Part shown: in pieces, positions 35,690-45,058 of the stretch
Layout: the number at the start of each line of letters is the position of its first letter
Numbering within the stretch: the stretch's first letter is position 1
DNA from: CADEED01 sp963842515
GTDB lineage: Bacteria; Pseudomonadota; Gammaproteobacteria; Steroidobacterales; Steroidobacteraceae
Reading direction: 5' to 3'
Assembly (NCBI GenBank): GCA_963842515.1
Contig: CAWJGO010000002.1
Coordinates: 1,736,001-1,800,000, forward strand
DNA length: 64,000 bases
Position numbers and translations under genes: made by a program
The notes under the pieces: model-generated
The model's input: only the letters and a program-made list of their open reading frames with translations
Database searches by the model: none
What the model was told of the DNA's origin: nothing

Positions 35690-37885
35690 ATGAAAAAGCT
35701 CGTACCAATTTTGCTGCTAAGCGGCGCAATTTCGACCGCCTCGTGGGCGCAGGAACAAACTGGCCAGTTGGAAGAAGTGCTCGTCACCGCCGAACGGCGC
35801 TCCGAGAACATCCGCGACGTCCCGAATTCGGTGTCGACCGTGAGCGGCGACGATCTGGATGTGCTGATCACCGGCGGCCAGGACGTACGGCTGCTGGCCG
35901 GTCGCGTCCCGAGTTTGAACGTAGAGTCGTCGTTCGGCCGCGCCTTCCCGCGCTTCTACATTCGCGGCTACGGCAACGGCGATTTTCGCTTGAACGCATC
36001 GCAGCCCGTCTCGCTCATCTACGACGACGTGGTGCAGGAAAACCCGATTCTCAAGGGCTTTCCCATTTTCGATCTCGACCAGATCGAAGTGCTGCGCGGA
36101 CCTCAGGGCACCTTGTTCGGCCGCAACACGCCCGGAGGCGTGGTCAAGTTCGACTCGGTCAAGCCCGAGTCCGACTTCGGCGGTTACATCAACGTGTCGG
36201 ATGCCACGTACAACACGTCGAACCTCGAAGGCGCCATCAACATTCCCTTCGGCGAGGGTTGGGCGGTCCGCTTCTCGGGGCTCTATCAACATCGCGACGA
36301 CTACGTCGGCAACTCGCTCACCGGCGACGACGACATCTACGAAGGGTACGACGACCGCGCGGCGCGTGTGCAGCTGCAATACGAGCGCGGTGAAACGTTC
36401 AGCGCCCTCTTCAACGCGCACATGCGCAATCTCGACGGCACCGCGCGCTTGTTCCGCGCCAACATCATCGAGTCGGGCAGCAACGATCTCATCGATGACT
36501 TCGACGCCGACAGCCCCATCTCGGCCGACGGCGCCAACCGGCAGGAGCTGAACATCAAGGGTGGCAACATCCGCCTGCGCTGGGATTTCGGCGATCTCGC
36601 GCTGTACTCGATCACCGGCTATGAATCGATGGACGCGTATAGCCGCGGCGATATCGATGGCGGTTTCGGCTGCGGCTTCTGCGGTTTGCCGAACGGGCCG
36701 GGTTTCATTCCGTTTCCAAGCGAAACCGCGGACGCGATCCCCACGCTCGATCAGTTCACGCAGGAAGTACGGCTGGAGTCTCAGCTCGACGGAGCGCTCA
36801 ACTGGCAGGCGGGCCTGTACTACTTCGATGAGGACTACGACACCGAGTTCTTTTCGTACGACAGTCTGGGCGGCGGCGTGCAGAACCAATATCTGCGCGC
36901 GAACCAGACCAACCAGGCCTGGGCAGTGTTCGGTTCGGTGGTCTACGACATCACTCCGGCATTCGAGTTGCGTGCCGGCGCTCGCTACACCAATGACGAG
37001 AAGGATTTCGTCACGGGCGCGCCGGTGGGGTTCACGTTTCCGGATCCGACCGGGCCCACCACCGCATCCTTGAGCGACAGCAACGTGAGCTGGGATCTCG
37101 CCGGCACGTTCTCAGTCAGCGATTCGGTGAACCTGTACGCGCGCGTCGCCAAGGGTTTTCGTGCCGCCAGCGTGCAGCCAGCGGGGCCCTTCGGCAACCA
37201 GTCGGTGGCCGAGCCCGAGACCAATACCTCCCTCGAGGTCGGTGTGAAGGCCGATCTCATGGACCGGCGCGCGAAGTTGTACTTCAACCTCTTCCGCTAT
37301 GAAGTGCAGGACCAGCAGCTCACGGCCGTCGGTGGCGCCAACAACGCCGTGAGATTGTTGAACGCGGACAAGACCGTGGGCCAGGGTGCGGAGCTCGATT
37401 TCGAGGTTTACCTAACCCCTGAGTTGTTAGTCACGCTGGGCGCCAGCTACAACGACACCGAGATCGAGGACGACGGCATTTCGGTGGGTACCTGCTTTGC
37501 CTGCACGGTTACCGACCCGGTCGTGGGCGGGTTCGCCGCGATCGACGGCAACCGCCTGCCGCAGGCGCCGGAGTGGATCACGAACGTCACGCTGCGCTAT
37601 GGCATCCCCGTCGGCAACGGTGAGTTCTTCGCCTACACCGACTGGGCCTATCGCAGTGAAGTGAATTTCTTCCTCTACGAGTCCATCGAGTTCACCGGCA
37701 AGGAATTGCTCGAGGGTGGATTGCGAGTGGGCTACAACTGGAGCGACGGCAAATACGAGGCCGCGCTGTTCGGCCGCAATATCACGGACGAGGTGGTCGC
37801 CGTCGGTGCCATCGATTTCAACAACCTGACCGGCTTCCTCAACGAACCGCGAATCTTTGGCGTGCAATTCAAGGCGAGTTTTTGA
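35690..37885 (+). CDS. TonB-dependent receptor
   Basis: A 731-residue receptor with Sec signal (LVPILLLSGAISTASWA), a TonB-box-like EEVLVTAERR, a plug with IRGYGNGDFRLN and VLRGPQGTLFGRNTPGGVV, and a barrel ending in FGVQFKASF. AAAGGAGC precedes the ATG at 35690. This is the CirA/FecA-like group (VLRGPQGTLFGRNT) found in sphingomonads and related aquatic bacteria. It overlaps the sensor kinase on the other strand by 17 bases at their 3' ends. The ligand is unknown. Confidence 0.93.
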   Translation: MKKLVPILLLSGAISTASWAQEQTGQLEEVLVTAERRSENIRDVPNSVSTVSGDDLDVLITGGQDVRLLAGRVPSLNVESSFGRAFPRFYIRGYGNGDFRLNASQPVSLIYDDVVQENPILKGFPIFDLDQIEVLRGPQGTLFGRNTPGGVVKFDSVKPESDFGGYINVSDATYNTSNLEGAINIPFGEGWAVRFSGLYQHRDDYVGNSLTGDDDIYEGYDDRAARVQLQYERGETFSALFNAHMRNLDGTARLFRANIIESGSNDLIDDFDADSPISADGANRQELNIKGGNIRLRWDFGDLALYSITGYESMDAYSRGDIDGGFGCGFCGLPNGPGFIPFPSETADAIPTLDQFTQEVRLESQLDGALNWQAGLYYFDEDYDTEFFSYDSLGGGVQNQYLRANQTNQAWAVFGSVVYDITPAFELRAGARYTNDEKDFVTGAPVGFTFPDPTGPTTASLSDSNVSWDLAGTFSVSDSVNLYARVAKGFRAASVQPAGPFGNQSVAEPETNTSLEVGVKADLMDRRAKLYFNLFRYEVQDQQLTAVGGANNAVRLLNADKTVGQGAELDFEVYLTPELLVTLGASYNDTEIEDDGISVGTCFACTVTDPVVGGFAAIDGNRLPQAPEWITNVTLRYGIPVGNGEFFAYTDWAYRSEVNFFLYESIEFTGKELLEGGLRVGYNWSDGKYEAALFGRNITDEVVAVGAIDFNNLTGFLNEPRIFGVQFKASF

Positions 37886-39491
37886 GCGTGCTGTCCGGCT
37901 GCGAACGTCCAACCATCGCCGCGACATTGATGATGAGCTCCTGTGCATCGACGGGTTTGGCCAAATGCGCCTGGAATCCGGCCAGCAAAGCCTGGGTCCG
38001 GTCTTGCAGGTGAGAGAAAGCGGTCAGCGCTATTGCCGGAATGCGGCTGATGGGTTCACCCAACAGCCGCACTTTGCGAATGAATTCGTAGCCGTCCTCT
38101 CCCGGCATGCCGATGTCGCTCAACAGCACGTCGGGGACCACACGCTGGATCGACACGAGCCCCTCGGCCGCGGACCCGCACACCACGACTTCCGCACCGC
38201 GTTCCGACAGGATGTGCCACAGCACATCGCGCGCGTCCTTATCGTCATCGACGACCATGATCTTGAGACCCCGGAGGCTGACGAGAGTCCGTGACGTGGA
38301 GTCGCCAACGGCAGATTGCGGATGACGGTCATTGCCTGCCTCAGCCGCCCGAACCGGTAGATTGACGACGAACGTCGAACCCTGGCCGACACCCGCGCTA
38401 CGCGCTTCGATCGAACCGCCGTGCACCTCCACCAGGTGTTTGACGATCGAGAGCCCCAACCCCAGGCCTTCGGTCTTTCGCGCGGAACCGTCGGTGGACT
38501 GGCGGAATTTTTCGAACACATGCGCCAGATCGTCCTGTGACATTCCCTGGCCGCTGTCGATCACACGAACTTCGGTGTGCGAGTTCACGCGCTGCATGAC
38601 CACGCGCACGAACCCTTCTTGGGGAGTGAACTTGACCGCGTTGCTCAAGAGGTTCCAGAAAACCTGCTGAAGCCGGCCCGGATCTCCAGACACCTGCACG
38701 GTGGGATCGAGAATCTTCTGCATGCGAATTCGTCGCGCCGTGGCGCTCGGCGCGACGGTCTCGAGAGCGGCGTCGATCACCTCCGCCAACGACACGTCCT
38801 GCACATCCATGCGCAACTTGCCCGCCACCATGCGGCTCATGTCGAGCAAGTCCTCGACCAGGCGTGATTGCAGTTTGGTGTTTCGCTCGATGACGTCGAG
38901 CCCCTGAGCGAGCTTGTCCGCCTCGTTGCCCGTCCGCCGCAGGATCTGGGTCCAGCCGAGAATCGCGCTCAGCGGCGATCGCAACTCATGCGAGATCAGG
39001 GCCAGGAAGTCGTCCTTCGCGCGGCTGGCGCGTTCCGCCTGCTCGCGCGCGAAACGCTCGGTCTCCCGGGCCTCATCCGCGATGCGCCGGGCCAACAACA
39101 GTTCCCGCTCGTACTGCCGGCGGTCCGTGGCGTCGAACACGAGGATGCGAAGCCGATGGGGCCGCCCGCCGGCATCGAGGGTCTGGATCGCATTCAACAC
39201 GACCGACACAGTCTTCTTGCCCGCCGGAGCTTTGAGGTCGAAGGCGATTTCACGCACGAAGCCCTGCATGGCCAGCAGTGGCCGCACATGCGTGTCGTAA
39301 TAAATACGGCCCGCCACCGTCAGCAGGTCCTGAAATCGCGACTGCAGGAGCACTTCGGACGGCTGACCGACCATTGCGCTCAAAGTGGCGTTGGCGCGGA
39401 TGATTCGGCCATCCGCATGGGTAATCAGATAGCCGCAGGGAGCGTGCTCGAAGAGCTCCTCGGCATTTTCCTCGAAGGGCGGGCTATCCAA
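37869..39491 (-). CDS. PAS-containing hybrid histidine kinase / response regulator
   Basis: A 540-residue cytoplasmic hybrid kinase: PAS domain (about residues 10-120, PCGYLITHADGRIIRANATL), a coiled coil, HisKA with phospho-His in SHELRSPLSAILGW (H168), HATPase with GQGMSQDD and GLGLGLSIVK, and a REC domain with the phospho-aspartate in LLSDIGMPGEDGYEF. No transmembrane helix is present, so the signal is internal. Its start overlaps the end of the RsbQ-like gene by 8 bases, so the two are translated together; in Bacillus RsbQ works with the PAS domain of RsbP. No DNA-binding output domain is present, so another protein must relay the phosphate. Confidence 0.93.
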   Translation of the reverse strand: MDSPPFEENAEELFEHAPCGYLITHADGRIIRANATLSAMVGQPSEVLLQSRFQDLLTVAGRIYYDTHVRPLLAMQGFVREIAFDLKAPAGKKTVSVVLNAIQTLDAGGRPHRLRILVFDATDRRQYERELLLARRIADEARETERFAREQAERASRAKDDFLALISHELRSPLSAILGWTQILRRTGNEADKLAQGLDVIERNTKLQSRLVEDLLDMSRMVAGKLRMDVQDVSLAEVIDAALETVAPSATARRIRMQKILDPTVQVSGDPGRLQQVFWNLLSNAVKFTPQEGFVRVVMQRVNSHTEVRVIDSGQGMSQDDLAHVFEKFRQSTDGSARKTEGLGLGLSIVKHLVEVHGGSIEARSAGVGQGSTFVVNLPVRAAEAGNDRHPQSAVGDSTSRTLVSLRGLKIMVVDDDKDARDVLWHILSERGAEVVVCGSAAEGLVSIQRVVPDVLLSDIGMPGEDGYEFIRKVRLLGEPISRIPAIALTAFSHLQDRTQALLAGFQAHLAKPVDAQELIINVAAMVGRSQPDSTLKNSP

Positions 39492-40290
39492 GGAAAGTCT
39501 TGATGGCCGCGATCGTTTCGTCAGGGTCGCTCAAGTGCGGACAATGGCCGCTGGCCTGAAGTTGGACGAACGTGCTGCCGGGTATCTGCTTCTCGACATA
39601 ACGGCCGACGGCTTCTGGCGCGATCGCATCCTGCGAACACTGGAGAATGAGCGTCGGAATCTTCACGGACGTTAGGTCCTGGCGGTTGTCCGACAGAAAC
39701 GTGACGCGCGCGAAATGCTTGGCGATGTCCGGATTGGTGCGGCAGAAGCTGTTAGCCAGTTCCTCGCTCAGCGCAGGCCGATCCGCGTTGCCCATGATGA
39801 CCGGCGCCATCGTGCTCGACCAGCCGAGGAAGTTGGAGTCGAGGAAGTCGAGGAGCCCGTCGATGTCCCCTGCCGTGAAGCCGCCGACGTAGTCGCCATC
39901 ATTCACATAGCGAGGCGAAGGACCCACCAGCACCAGACTGCTGAAGCGACGCGGATCCTCGAGTGACGCGAGCACGCCGATCATCGAGCTCACCGAGTGG
40001 CCGACGAACACCGCATCGTGGATCGCCAAGGCTTCGCAGATATTCAATACATCGTCTGCGTAACCGTCGAGACTTCCGTAACGCGATCGATCGAATGCGG
40101 ACGCGTCCGCTTTGCCGTGCCCGACGTAGTCGAACAGCACCATGCGGAAGTCATTTTCAAATGCCGGTATCAGGTGCCGCCACATGCTTTGGTCGCAGCC
40201 AAAGCCGTGCGCCAGCACCATGGTTCTCGGGCCCTTTCCCAGGACTCGAACGTTGTTGCGTCGAAGGCTGTCCACCGCGCAATTGTGCAC
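39484..40290 (-). CDS. rsbQ: RsbQ-like alpha/beta hydrolase (KAI2/D14-type receptor family)
   Basis: A 268-residue hydrolase closely matching the RsbQ/KAI2/D14 family: TMVLAHGFGCDQSMWRHLIP, VLFDYVGHGKAD, catalytic S99 in GHSVSSMIG, D221 in QCSQDAIAP, H249 in QASGHCPHLSDPDE. In Bacillus subtilis RsbQ activates the PAS-phosphatase RsbP under energy stress, and plant relatives perceive butenolide hormones. Here it overlaps a PAS-HK gene instead of a phosphatase gene. The probable job is to bind or hydrolyse a small ligand and pass the state to the PAS domain. Start at 40290 gives an N-terminus like the family. Confidence 0.88.
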   Translation of the reverse strand: MHNCAVDSLRRNNVRVLGKGPRTMVLAHGFGCDQSMWRHLIPAFENDFRMVLFDYVGHGKADASAFDRSRYGSLDGYADDVLNICEALAIHDAVFVGHSVSSMIGVLASLEDPRRFSSLVLVGPSPRYVNDGDYVGGFTAGDIDGLLDFLDSNFLGWSSTMAPVIMGNADRPALSEELANSFCRTNPDIAKHFARVTFLSDNRQDLTSVKIPTLILQCSQDAIAPEAVGRYVEKQIPGSTFVQLQASGHCPHLSDPDETIAAIKTFLG

Positions 40291-40322
40291 GGTTTTCGGA
40301 GTGGGCGAACGTAGTCTGCCGA

Positions 40323-41576
40323 TCAGCGCCGCAACTCTCGCACCGACTCAGCTTCGACGGGCGCCGGCTGGCCACCGAACTCCTGGCGCAACCACGTGGC
40401 CAGCGCCGCGACTTGCGTATCGTCGAGGTCCGCGGCGAAACCAGGCATGTCCTGCATGCGCGCCAGCCCCGGAAAGTCGTGCTCGGGCAGGCCGTCGAGG
40501 ACGGCGACGATGAGGTTGTGCGGGTTGGGATCGCGCATGCCGCTGTTGGCGCGCAGGCTCACGGCGACGTTGGGCACGCCGCCACCATCATTGCCATGGC
40601 ATCCCGCGCAGAGGTTCAAATAGTGACGCTGCGCGGGAACGTCGGGACCGGCCGAGGCACTCGGCAGCGTGGCCGGCGCCGGCGGCGCGTCGCCGAGCAG
40701 GTAGATAGTCATCGCATCGAGATCACCGGCATTGAGCCGGCTCGTCGACAGGCTGACCACCTTGAGCATCTCATCGGAGGCGACCGCAATCGCGCTCGCG
40801 CCCGTGGCGAGGTATTCACGTAGCGCCGCGCGATCCCAGCCGCGCGCCGCCAGCCCGCGCGGAGTGATGTCGGGATTTGCGAAACGCCCCAACTTGCTGT
40901 TGCCGGCGAACGGCCGATCGCGATCGACCTGGCCGAGCACACCACGCGGACTGTGACACTCACCGCAGTGGCCGAGCGTTTCCACGAGATAGCGGCCGCG
41001 CTGCCATGCGGGCGAATTGCCGCGCGATACCGGGGTCGGGTCGGCGCCGGCGAACAGCAGGTTCCAGCCATGCAGGCCGGCACGGATGTTGGCCGGGAAG
41101 CGGACGTCATTGGACCGGTTCGCCTGCCTCACGGCGACCTGGTTCATCAGGTACGCATAAATCGCATCGCTATCGGCACGAGTCATCGACTTGTAGGAGA
41201 CGTACGGCATCGCCGGATACAACTGGTGACCGTCGCGCGCTTCGCCGCGCGTGAGTGCGTGATAGAAGTCGTCGGCCGTGTAGCGGCCAATGCCGTGCTC
41301 CGGATCGGGGGTGATATTGGTGCCGTAGATAGTGCCGAACGGCGAACGCAGCGGCACGCCGCCGGCGAGCGGCGCACCGCCCGGCGCGGTGTGGCACGCG
41401 ATGCAGTCCGCGGCGTCGAGTAGATAGCGGCCGAGTGAGAGCTGCTGCGCGCTGGCCTGCACCTGCTGCACCGGACCGCGGCCGGACCACCAGCGCGCGA
41501 GGATGGCGGCGAGCCACCACGCCACGACGATGACCAGCAACCCCAGCAGCAAACGCCTCCAGCCAAGCCGCGTCAT
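40323..41576 (-). CDS. Triheme cytochrome c subunit of a molybdenum hydroxylase
   Basis: A 417-residue periplasmic-facing cytochrome c with an N-terminal membrane helix (LLLGLLVIVVAWWLAAIL) and three CxxCH hemes (CIACH near residue 58, CGECH mid-protein, CAGCH C-terminal). Such cytochromes take electrons from a molybdopterin oxidoreductase and pass them to the respiratory chain. The ATG at 41576 overlaps the stop of the 2Fe-2S subunit gene by four bases; the longer ORF start would have no family similarity. It is the last gene of the three-gene operon. Confidence 0.92.
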   Translation of the reverse strand: MTRLGWRRLLLGLLVIVVAWWLAAILARWWSGRGPVQQVQASAQQLSLGRYLLDAADCIACHTAPGGAPLAGGVPLRSPFGTIYGTNITPDPEHGIGRYTADDFYHALTRGEARDGHQLYPAMPYVSYKSMTRADSDAIYAYLMNQVAVRQANRSNDVRFPANIRAGLHGWNLLFAGADPTPVSRGNSPAWQRGRYLVETLGHCGECHSPRGVLGQVDRDRPFAGNSKLGRFANPDITPRGLAARGWDRAALREYLATGASAIAVASDEMLKVVSLSTSRLNAGDLDAMTIYLLGDAPPAPATLPSASAGPDVPAQRHYLNLCAGCHGNDGGGVPNVAVSLRANSGMRDPNPHNLIVAVLDGLPEHDFPGLARMQDMPGFAADLDDTQVAALATWLRQEFGGQPAPVEAESVRELRR

Positions 41577-42097
41577 GGCTTGACCAATCCCGGCGTGCTC
41601 AGCACCAGCTGTTTCACGGCCTGGTAGTAGCGCACGTAGCCGGTGCAGCGGCACAGGTGCGGGTTAAGTGCGTCGGTGATCGTTGCCTCGAGGTCATCCT
41701 TGCGCACCGGCGCCTTCGCCAATCGCTCCAGCAGCACCGTCGCGGCGTTGACGAAACCTGGCGTGCAGTAGCCGCACTGGAAACTGAAGTGGTCGAGGAA
41801 AGCCTGCTGCACCGGCGATAGCGCGCTGATTTCTCCAGCAGCGTCGCGCTTGGCGTGGCCTTCGATGGTGCGGATGGGCTTGCCCGAAAAATAGTGCGCC
41901 CCGGTAATACAGCTGCGCACCTCGCGCGGACCGCGCGCGTCGTCGACGATCACCGTGCATGCACCGCACTCGCCCTGACCGCAAACCACGCGTGTTCCGG
42001 TGAGGCCGAGGTATTCGCTCAGCACATCGACCAGCATCATGTCTTCCGGTACGTCGATCGGGCCGTGCTCCTGGCCGTTGATCTGCAGCTTGAGCAT
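41573..42097 (-). CDS. 2Fe-2S subunit of a molybdenum hydroxylase
   Basis: A 174-residue small subunit with two clusters: a plant-type ferredoxin N-terminus (CGQGECGACTVIVD) and a C-terminal four-helix domain with FQCGYCTPGFV and PHLCRCTGYV. It moves electrons from the molybdenum centre of the large subunit to the cytochrome. The ATG at 42097 is two bases after the large-subunit gene; a GTG at 42103 would make a four-base overlap and is equally possible. The gene overlaps the cytochrome gene by four bases. Confidence 0.93.
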   Translation of the reverse strand: MLKLQINGQEHGPIDVPEDMMLVDVLSEYLGLTGTRVVCGQGECGACTVIVDDARGPREVRSCITGAHYFSGKPIRTIEGHAKRDAAGEISALSPVQQAFLDHFSFQCGYCTPGFVNAATVLLERLAKAPVRKDDLEATITDALNPHLCRCTGYVRYYQAVKQLVLSTPGLVKP

Positions 42098-42099
42098 CG

Positions 42100-44934
42100 T
42101 CACGATGAATGCACCCCGGCGAGCGCCGCGCGCACCTTCTCCGCGGTCACCGGCAACTCGCGAAAGCGCAGGCCGGTGGCGTGCGCGATGGCGTTCACGA
42201 TCGCCGGCACGATCGCAATCATCACCACCTCGGCCATGCCCTTGTGCGGGTCGCTGGCCGACAACGGCGGCAGCACGTCGCCACTCTGCTTCCACACCGC
42301 CACGTCGCGGGCCCGCGGCAGCGTGTAGCGATTGAAGTTCCAGGTGCCGTTGCCGGGGCCGTCCTCGTACAGCGGCAGATATTCATGCAGCGCATGGCCG
42401 ATGCCCATCGCGAGGCCTCCTTGCATCTGGCCCGACACGAGTTCGGGGACGATCTGATTGCCGCACTCGAGCACTGAATGATGGTTGAGCAGTTCGACGC
42501 GGCCGCTGGCGGTGTCCACCGCGACCTCGGCAATCGTGCCGATGGCGCTGTAGTAAACGACGCCGGCGTTGTTGCGTTGCGCGGGCGGGTAATGAACGCG
42601 CGTACGCTCCAGCATCCGATAGCCATTGGCGGTAGCAGTACCGCGATCCGCGCCGCCACCTGCACCCCAACGCAATGCGAGGCCATCCAACGGCAGGCGC
42701 GCGTCATCACCCGCCAGCGGGAACTCGGCTTCCGCCCATTGCCAGCGATTGAAAGTGTGCACGATCGCGCCGGTCGCGAGTCCCAGCTCGTATGCCTTCG
42801 CCACCAGTTGCGCCAGTGGCAACGCGACCAAACTACCCGCGGTGAGTTTGCCGTCGACCCAATGCGCGTCCTCGCGCCGCACCGACAGCGGTGCCAGCTG
42901 ACCGCCGCCGAAGCCCGCACCCCAGATGGCCAGCGCCGCCGGCCACAAGCCTTGCGTGAAAACCAACCGCGCCGCCTCGCGCGTCGCGTGGCCGTAGAAG
43001 TAGGCCGAATTGCTGGCACTGCTCGGCGTCACCCGGTACGGCGTCCAACGCGGATTACGGACCTGGGCGTCCTGCTCTGCCTGCTTCATGAGCCAGGGAT
43101 TGCCGGTCGCGAACATCGGCAACTCCGGCCATTCGATCTCGCCGGTTCGCACCTCATCGGCCGGCTTGCCGAGCCATCGAACGCACAACGCCGCCTGGCT
43201 GGTGGCCATGCCGGTGCCCATGTCGATGCCGACGTGGCGAAGCAGCAGCTGTCCGTCGCGCCCCAGCGCGACTTCGGCGAACGCCGCCTCGGCACCAGTG
43301 CCGAAATCCTTCTGCACGCAACCGAAACCGACGCCGTAGCGCTTGCCCGCATGCGCCGCCTCGTATTCGCGCTTGCGCGTTGCGCGTTGCTGCCACAGCG
43401 GATGTTGACGACATTTTGCGAGGACCTCGTCGGCGCGCAGCGCGCCCGCAGGGATAGCGCCCTGCGTGTTTTTCATGCCCGAGGCGAACACGTTGCGCTG
43501 GCGCAGCTCGATCGGATCCATGCGTAGTGCCGCGGCCGCCTCGTCCACCAGCATCTCGGTCGCGCCCATGCTCTGCAACGTGCCGTAGCCGCGTGCCGAT
43601 CCCGCGTCGAGTGCGCGCGAAGCGATCACCGTGCTCGCGAGGTCGCTGCGCGGGAAGTAGTAGATAGACTGCGCCGCGGTCGCCGCCACCAGGCACACCG
43701 ACGGCGAAAAGTTCTGCCGGCCGCCGCCATCGCCAGTCATGTCGCCCTGGAAGGTCGTGAACTTGCCGCTGTCGCGGTCGATTGCGAGGCGGTAGCGGAT
43801 GCGGAAGCTGTGACGCTTGAGACTGGACTGGAACTGCTCGTAGCGGTCGTTGGCCAGGCGCACCGGCCGCCCGTCGCCGTACAAGCCCGCCATCAAGGCG
43901 TAGAACGGGAACGGACAGTGATCCTTGGAGCCGTAGCCCACGGTGTAACACGGATGCACCACCAGCCGTTTCACGCCGAAGCGGCTGGCGGCCAGCATGC
44001 GCGCGCCATCCTCGGCGACTTCGTGCGGCGACTGCGTGGCCGCCACCAGGTGTACCGCACCTTCGCTCGCGTCGAACCAGCCGTTGCCGTTGTCGAGCTC
44101 GAACGCGGCGGTGTCGATGGATTGTGAGAAGTATTCGCGCGTGAGCAGCAGCGTGCCCGGGCCGGGTTTGTCCAACGCAGCCTTGATCGCCGCGGCGTGC
44201 GCCATGCCGCGCGCGTCGATCTCACCGTTCAGCTTCGCTTCCGGCCACTGCGGCGCGTTCTTGAGGAAGCCGCGCGGAAACAGCGGCGTGTCCTTGAGGC
44301 TCGAGTAGGCGTCATCGTCGAAAGGGGTGGCACCACCCACGCGCACGTAACGGAAGCTCCCCCACGGTGGGCGCTCCAGTGGCCCGGTAGATGCGCCCCA
44401 GCGGATGACATCGTCGTGGAACTTCAGCGCGTTCTTCGCGGCGCGAAAACGCGCGAAATCGTGCCAGATGAGCAGCGCCACGGCGTGGCCTAGATAGGCT
44501 GGCGTCGCGCCTTCCGGCAGCAGCATGTCCGCCCCGTAGAACGGCGGAAACGCGACGCCATCGCGCCGCAGATCAGCGGCGGTGACGACGCGGTCGGGCT
44601 TCGAGTCCGCGCCAAGTCGCGACAGGTCGACGCCCGCAAAGACGCGATCGGCGCGTGTGACCCGCAGCAACATCGCGTGCGCCTGCTCGCGCGGCCAACC
44701 GGGCAGGTCGCGGCCGCGCATGTCGAAACTGAAAATCTTCTCGCCCGTGACCTTCGCGGTGGCGTCGGTGCGGTAACGGATGCGTCCGCTCTTCGCGTCC
44801 CACGGCAGCGCGCGCAGCCGCTCCTTCTCCAACAACGCGGCCAGCGCATTGCTGCCGGGCCACGCGATGTACACGGTGATGCCTGCAACGACACTGGATT
44901 TCAGGAAGTCGCGACGCGTCGGATGGGTCGACAT
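42100..44934 (-). CDS. Molybdopterin-binding large subunit, isoquinoline 1-oxidoreductase-like
   Basis: A 944-residue Tat-exported (TRRDFLKSSVV) molybdoprotein of the xanthine-oxidase family. Its single-gene large subunit without a separate FAD subunit, two molybdopterin domains and a cytochrome partner match isoquinoline 1-oxidoreductase-type or aldehyde dehydrogenase-type enzymes. The hydroxylated substrate could be an N-heterocycle or an aldehyde. The gene begins the operon. Length is slightly above the usual 700-800 residues but the C-terminal part is conserved (GQMQGGLAMGIGHALHEYL). Moco maturation genes are not in the window. Confidence 0.92.
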   Translation of the reverse strand: MSTHPTRRDFLKSSVVAGITVYIAWPGSNALAALLEKERLRALPWDAKSGRIRYRTDATAKVTGEKIFSFDMRGRDLPGWPREQAHAMLLRVTRADRVFAGVDLSRLGADSKPDRVVTAADLRRDGVAFPPFYGADMLLPEGATPAYLGHAVALLIWHDFARFRAAKNALKFHDDVIRWGASTGPLERPPWGSFRYVRVGGATPFDDDAYSSLKDTPLFPRGFLKNAPQWPEAKLNGEIDARGMAHAAAIKAALDKPGPGTLLLTREYFSQSIDTAAFELDNGNGWFDASEGAVHLVAATQSPHEVAEDGARMLAASRFGVKRLVVHPCYTVGYGSKDHCPFPFYALMAGLYGDGRPVRLANDRYEQFQSSLKRHSFRIRYRLAIDRDSGKFTTFQGDMTGDGGGRQNFSPSVCLVAATAAQSIYYFPRSDLASTVIASRALDAGSARGYGTLQSMGATEMLVDEAAAALRMDPIELRQRNVFASGMKNTQGAIPAGALRADEVLAKCRQHPLWQQRATRKREYEAAHAGKRYGVGFGCVQKDFGTGAEAAFAEVALGRDGQLLLRHVGIDMGTGMATSQAALCVRWLGKPADEVRTGEIEWPELPMFATGNPWLMKQAEQDAQVRNPRWTPYRVTPSSASNSAYFYGHATREAARLVFTQGLWPAALAIWGAGFGGGQLAPLSVRREDAHWVDGKLTAGSLVALPLAQLVAKAYELGLATGAIVHTFNRWQWAEAEFPLAGDDARLPLDGLALRWGAGGGADRGTATANGYRMLERTRVHYPPAQRNNAGVVYYSAIGTIAEVAVDTASGRVELLNHHSVLECGNQIVPELVSGQMQGGLAMGIGHALHEYLPLYEDGPGNGTWNFNRYTLPRARDVAVWKQSGDVLPPLSASDPHKGMAEVVMIAIVPAIVNAIAHATGLRFRELPVTAEKVRAALAGVHSS

Positions 44935-45022
44935 GGGGCAACAATAGCGCGGAATCGGCTATGTCGCCGTGCAGCATCGCGATTGCTGGTCAATGAGTCG
45001 GTCAACGTCCGACATCGAAGAA

Positions 45023-45040
45023 ACGTTCCCGCTGGAACGT
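45023..45040. repeat. 18-bp palindrome, copy 1
   Basis: ACGTTCCCGCTGGAACGT between the molybdenum hydroxylase operon and the DUF711 gene. The arms are complementary with a small central asymmetry. It is one of six near-identical copies between 45 and 61 kb. Confidence 0.75.
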
Positions 45041-45058
45041 CGTCAGCCGTCAGCAGAC

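Noticed and set aside
34450..36393. 647-codon plus-strand ORF across the ScyD-like gene and the start of the TonB receptor
   Set aside because: It is antisense to one real gene and out of frame with another, and it is rich in Arg/His with no domain.
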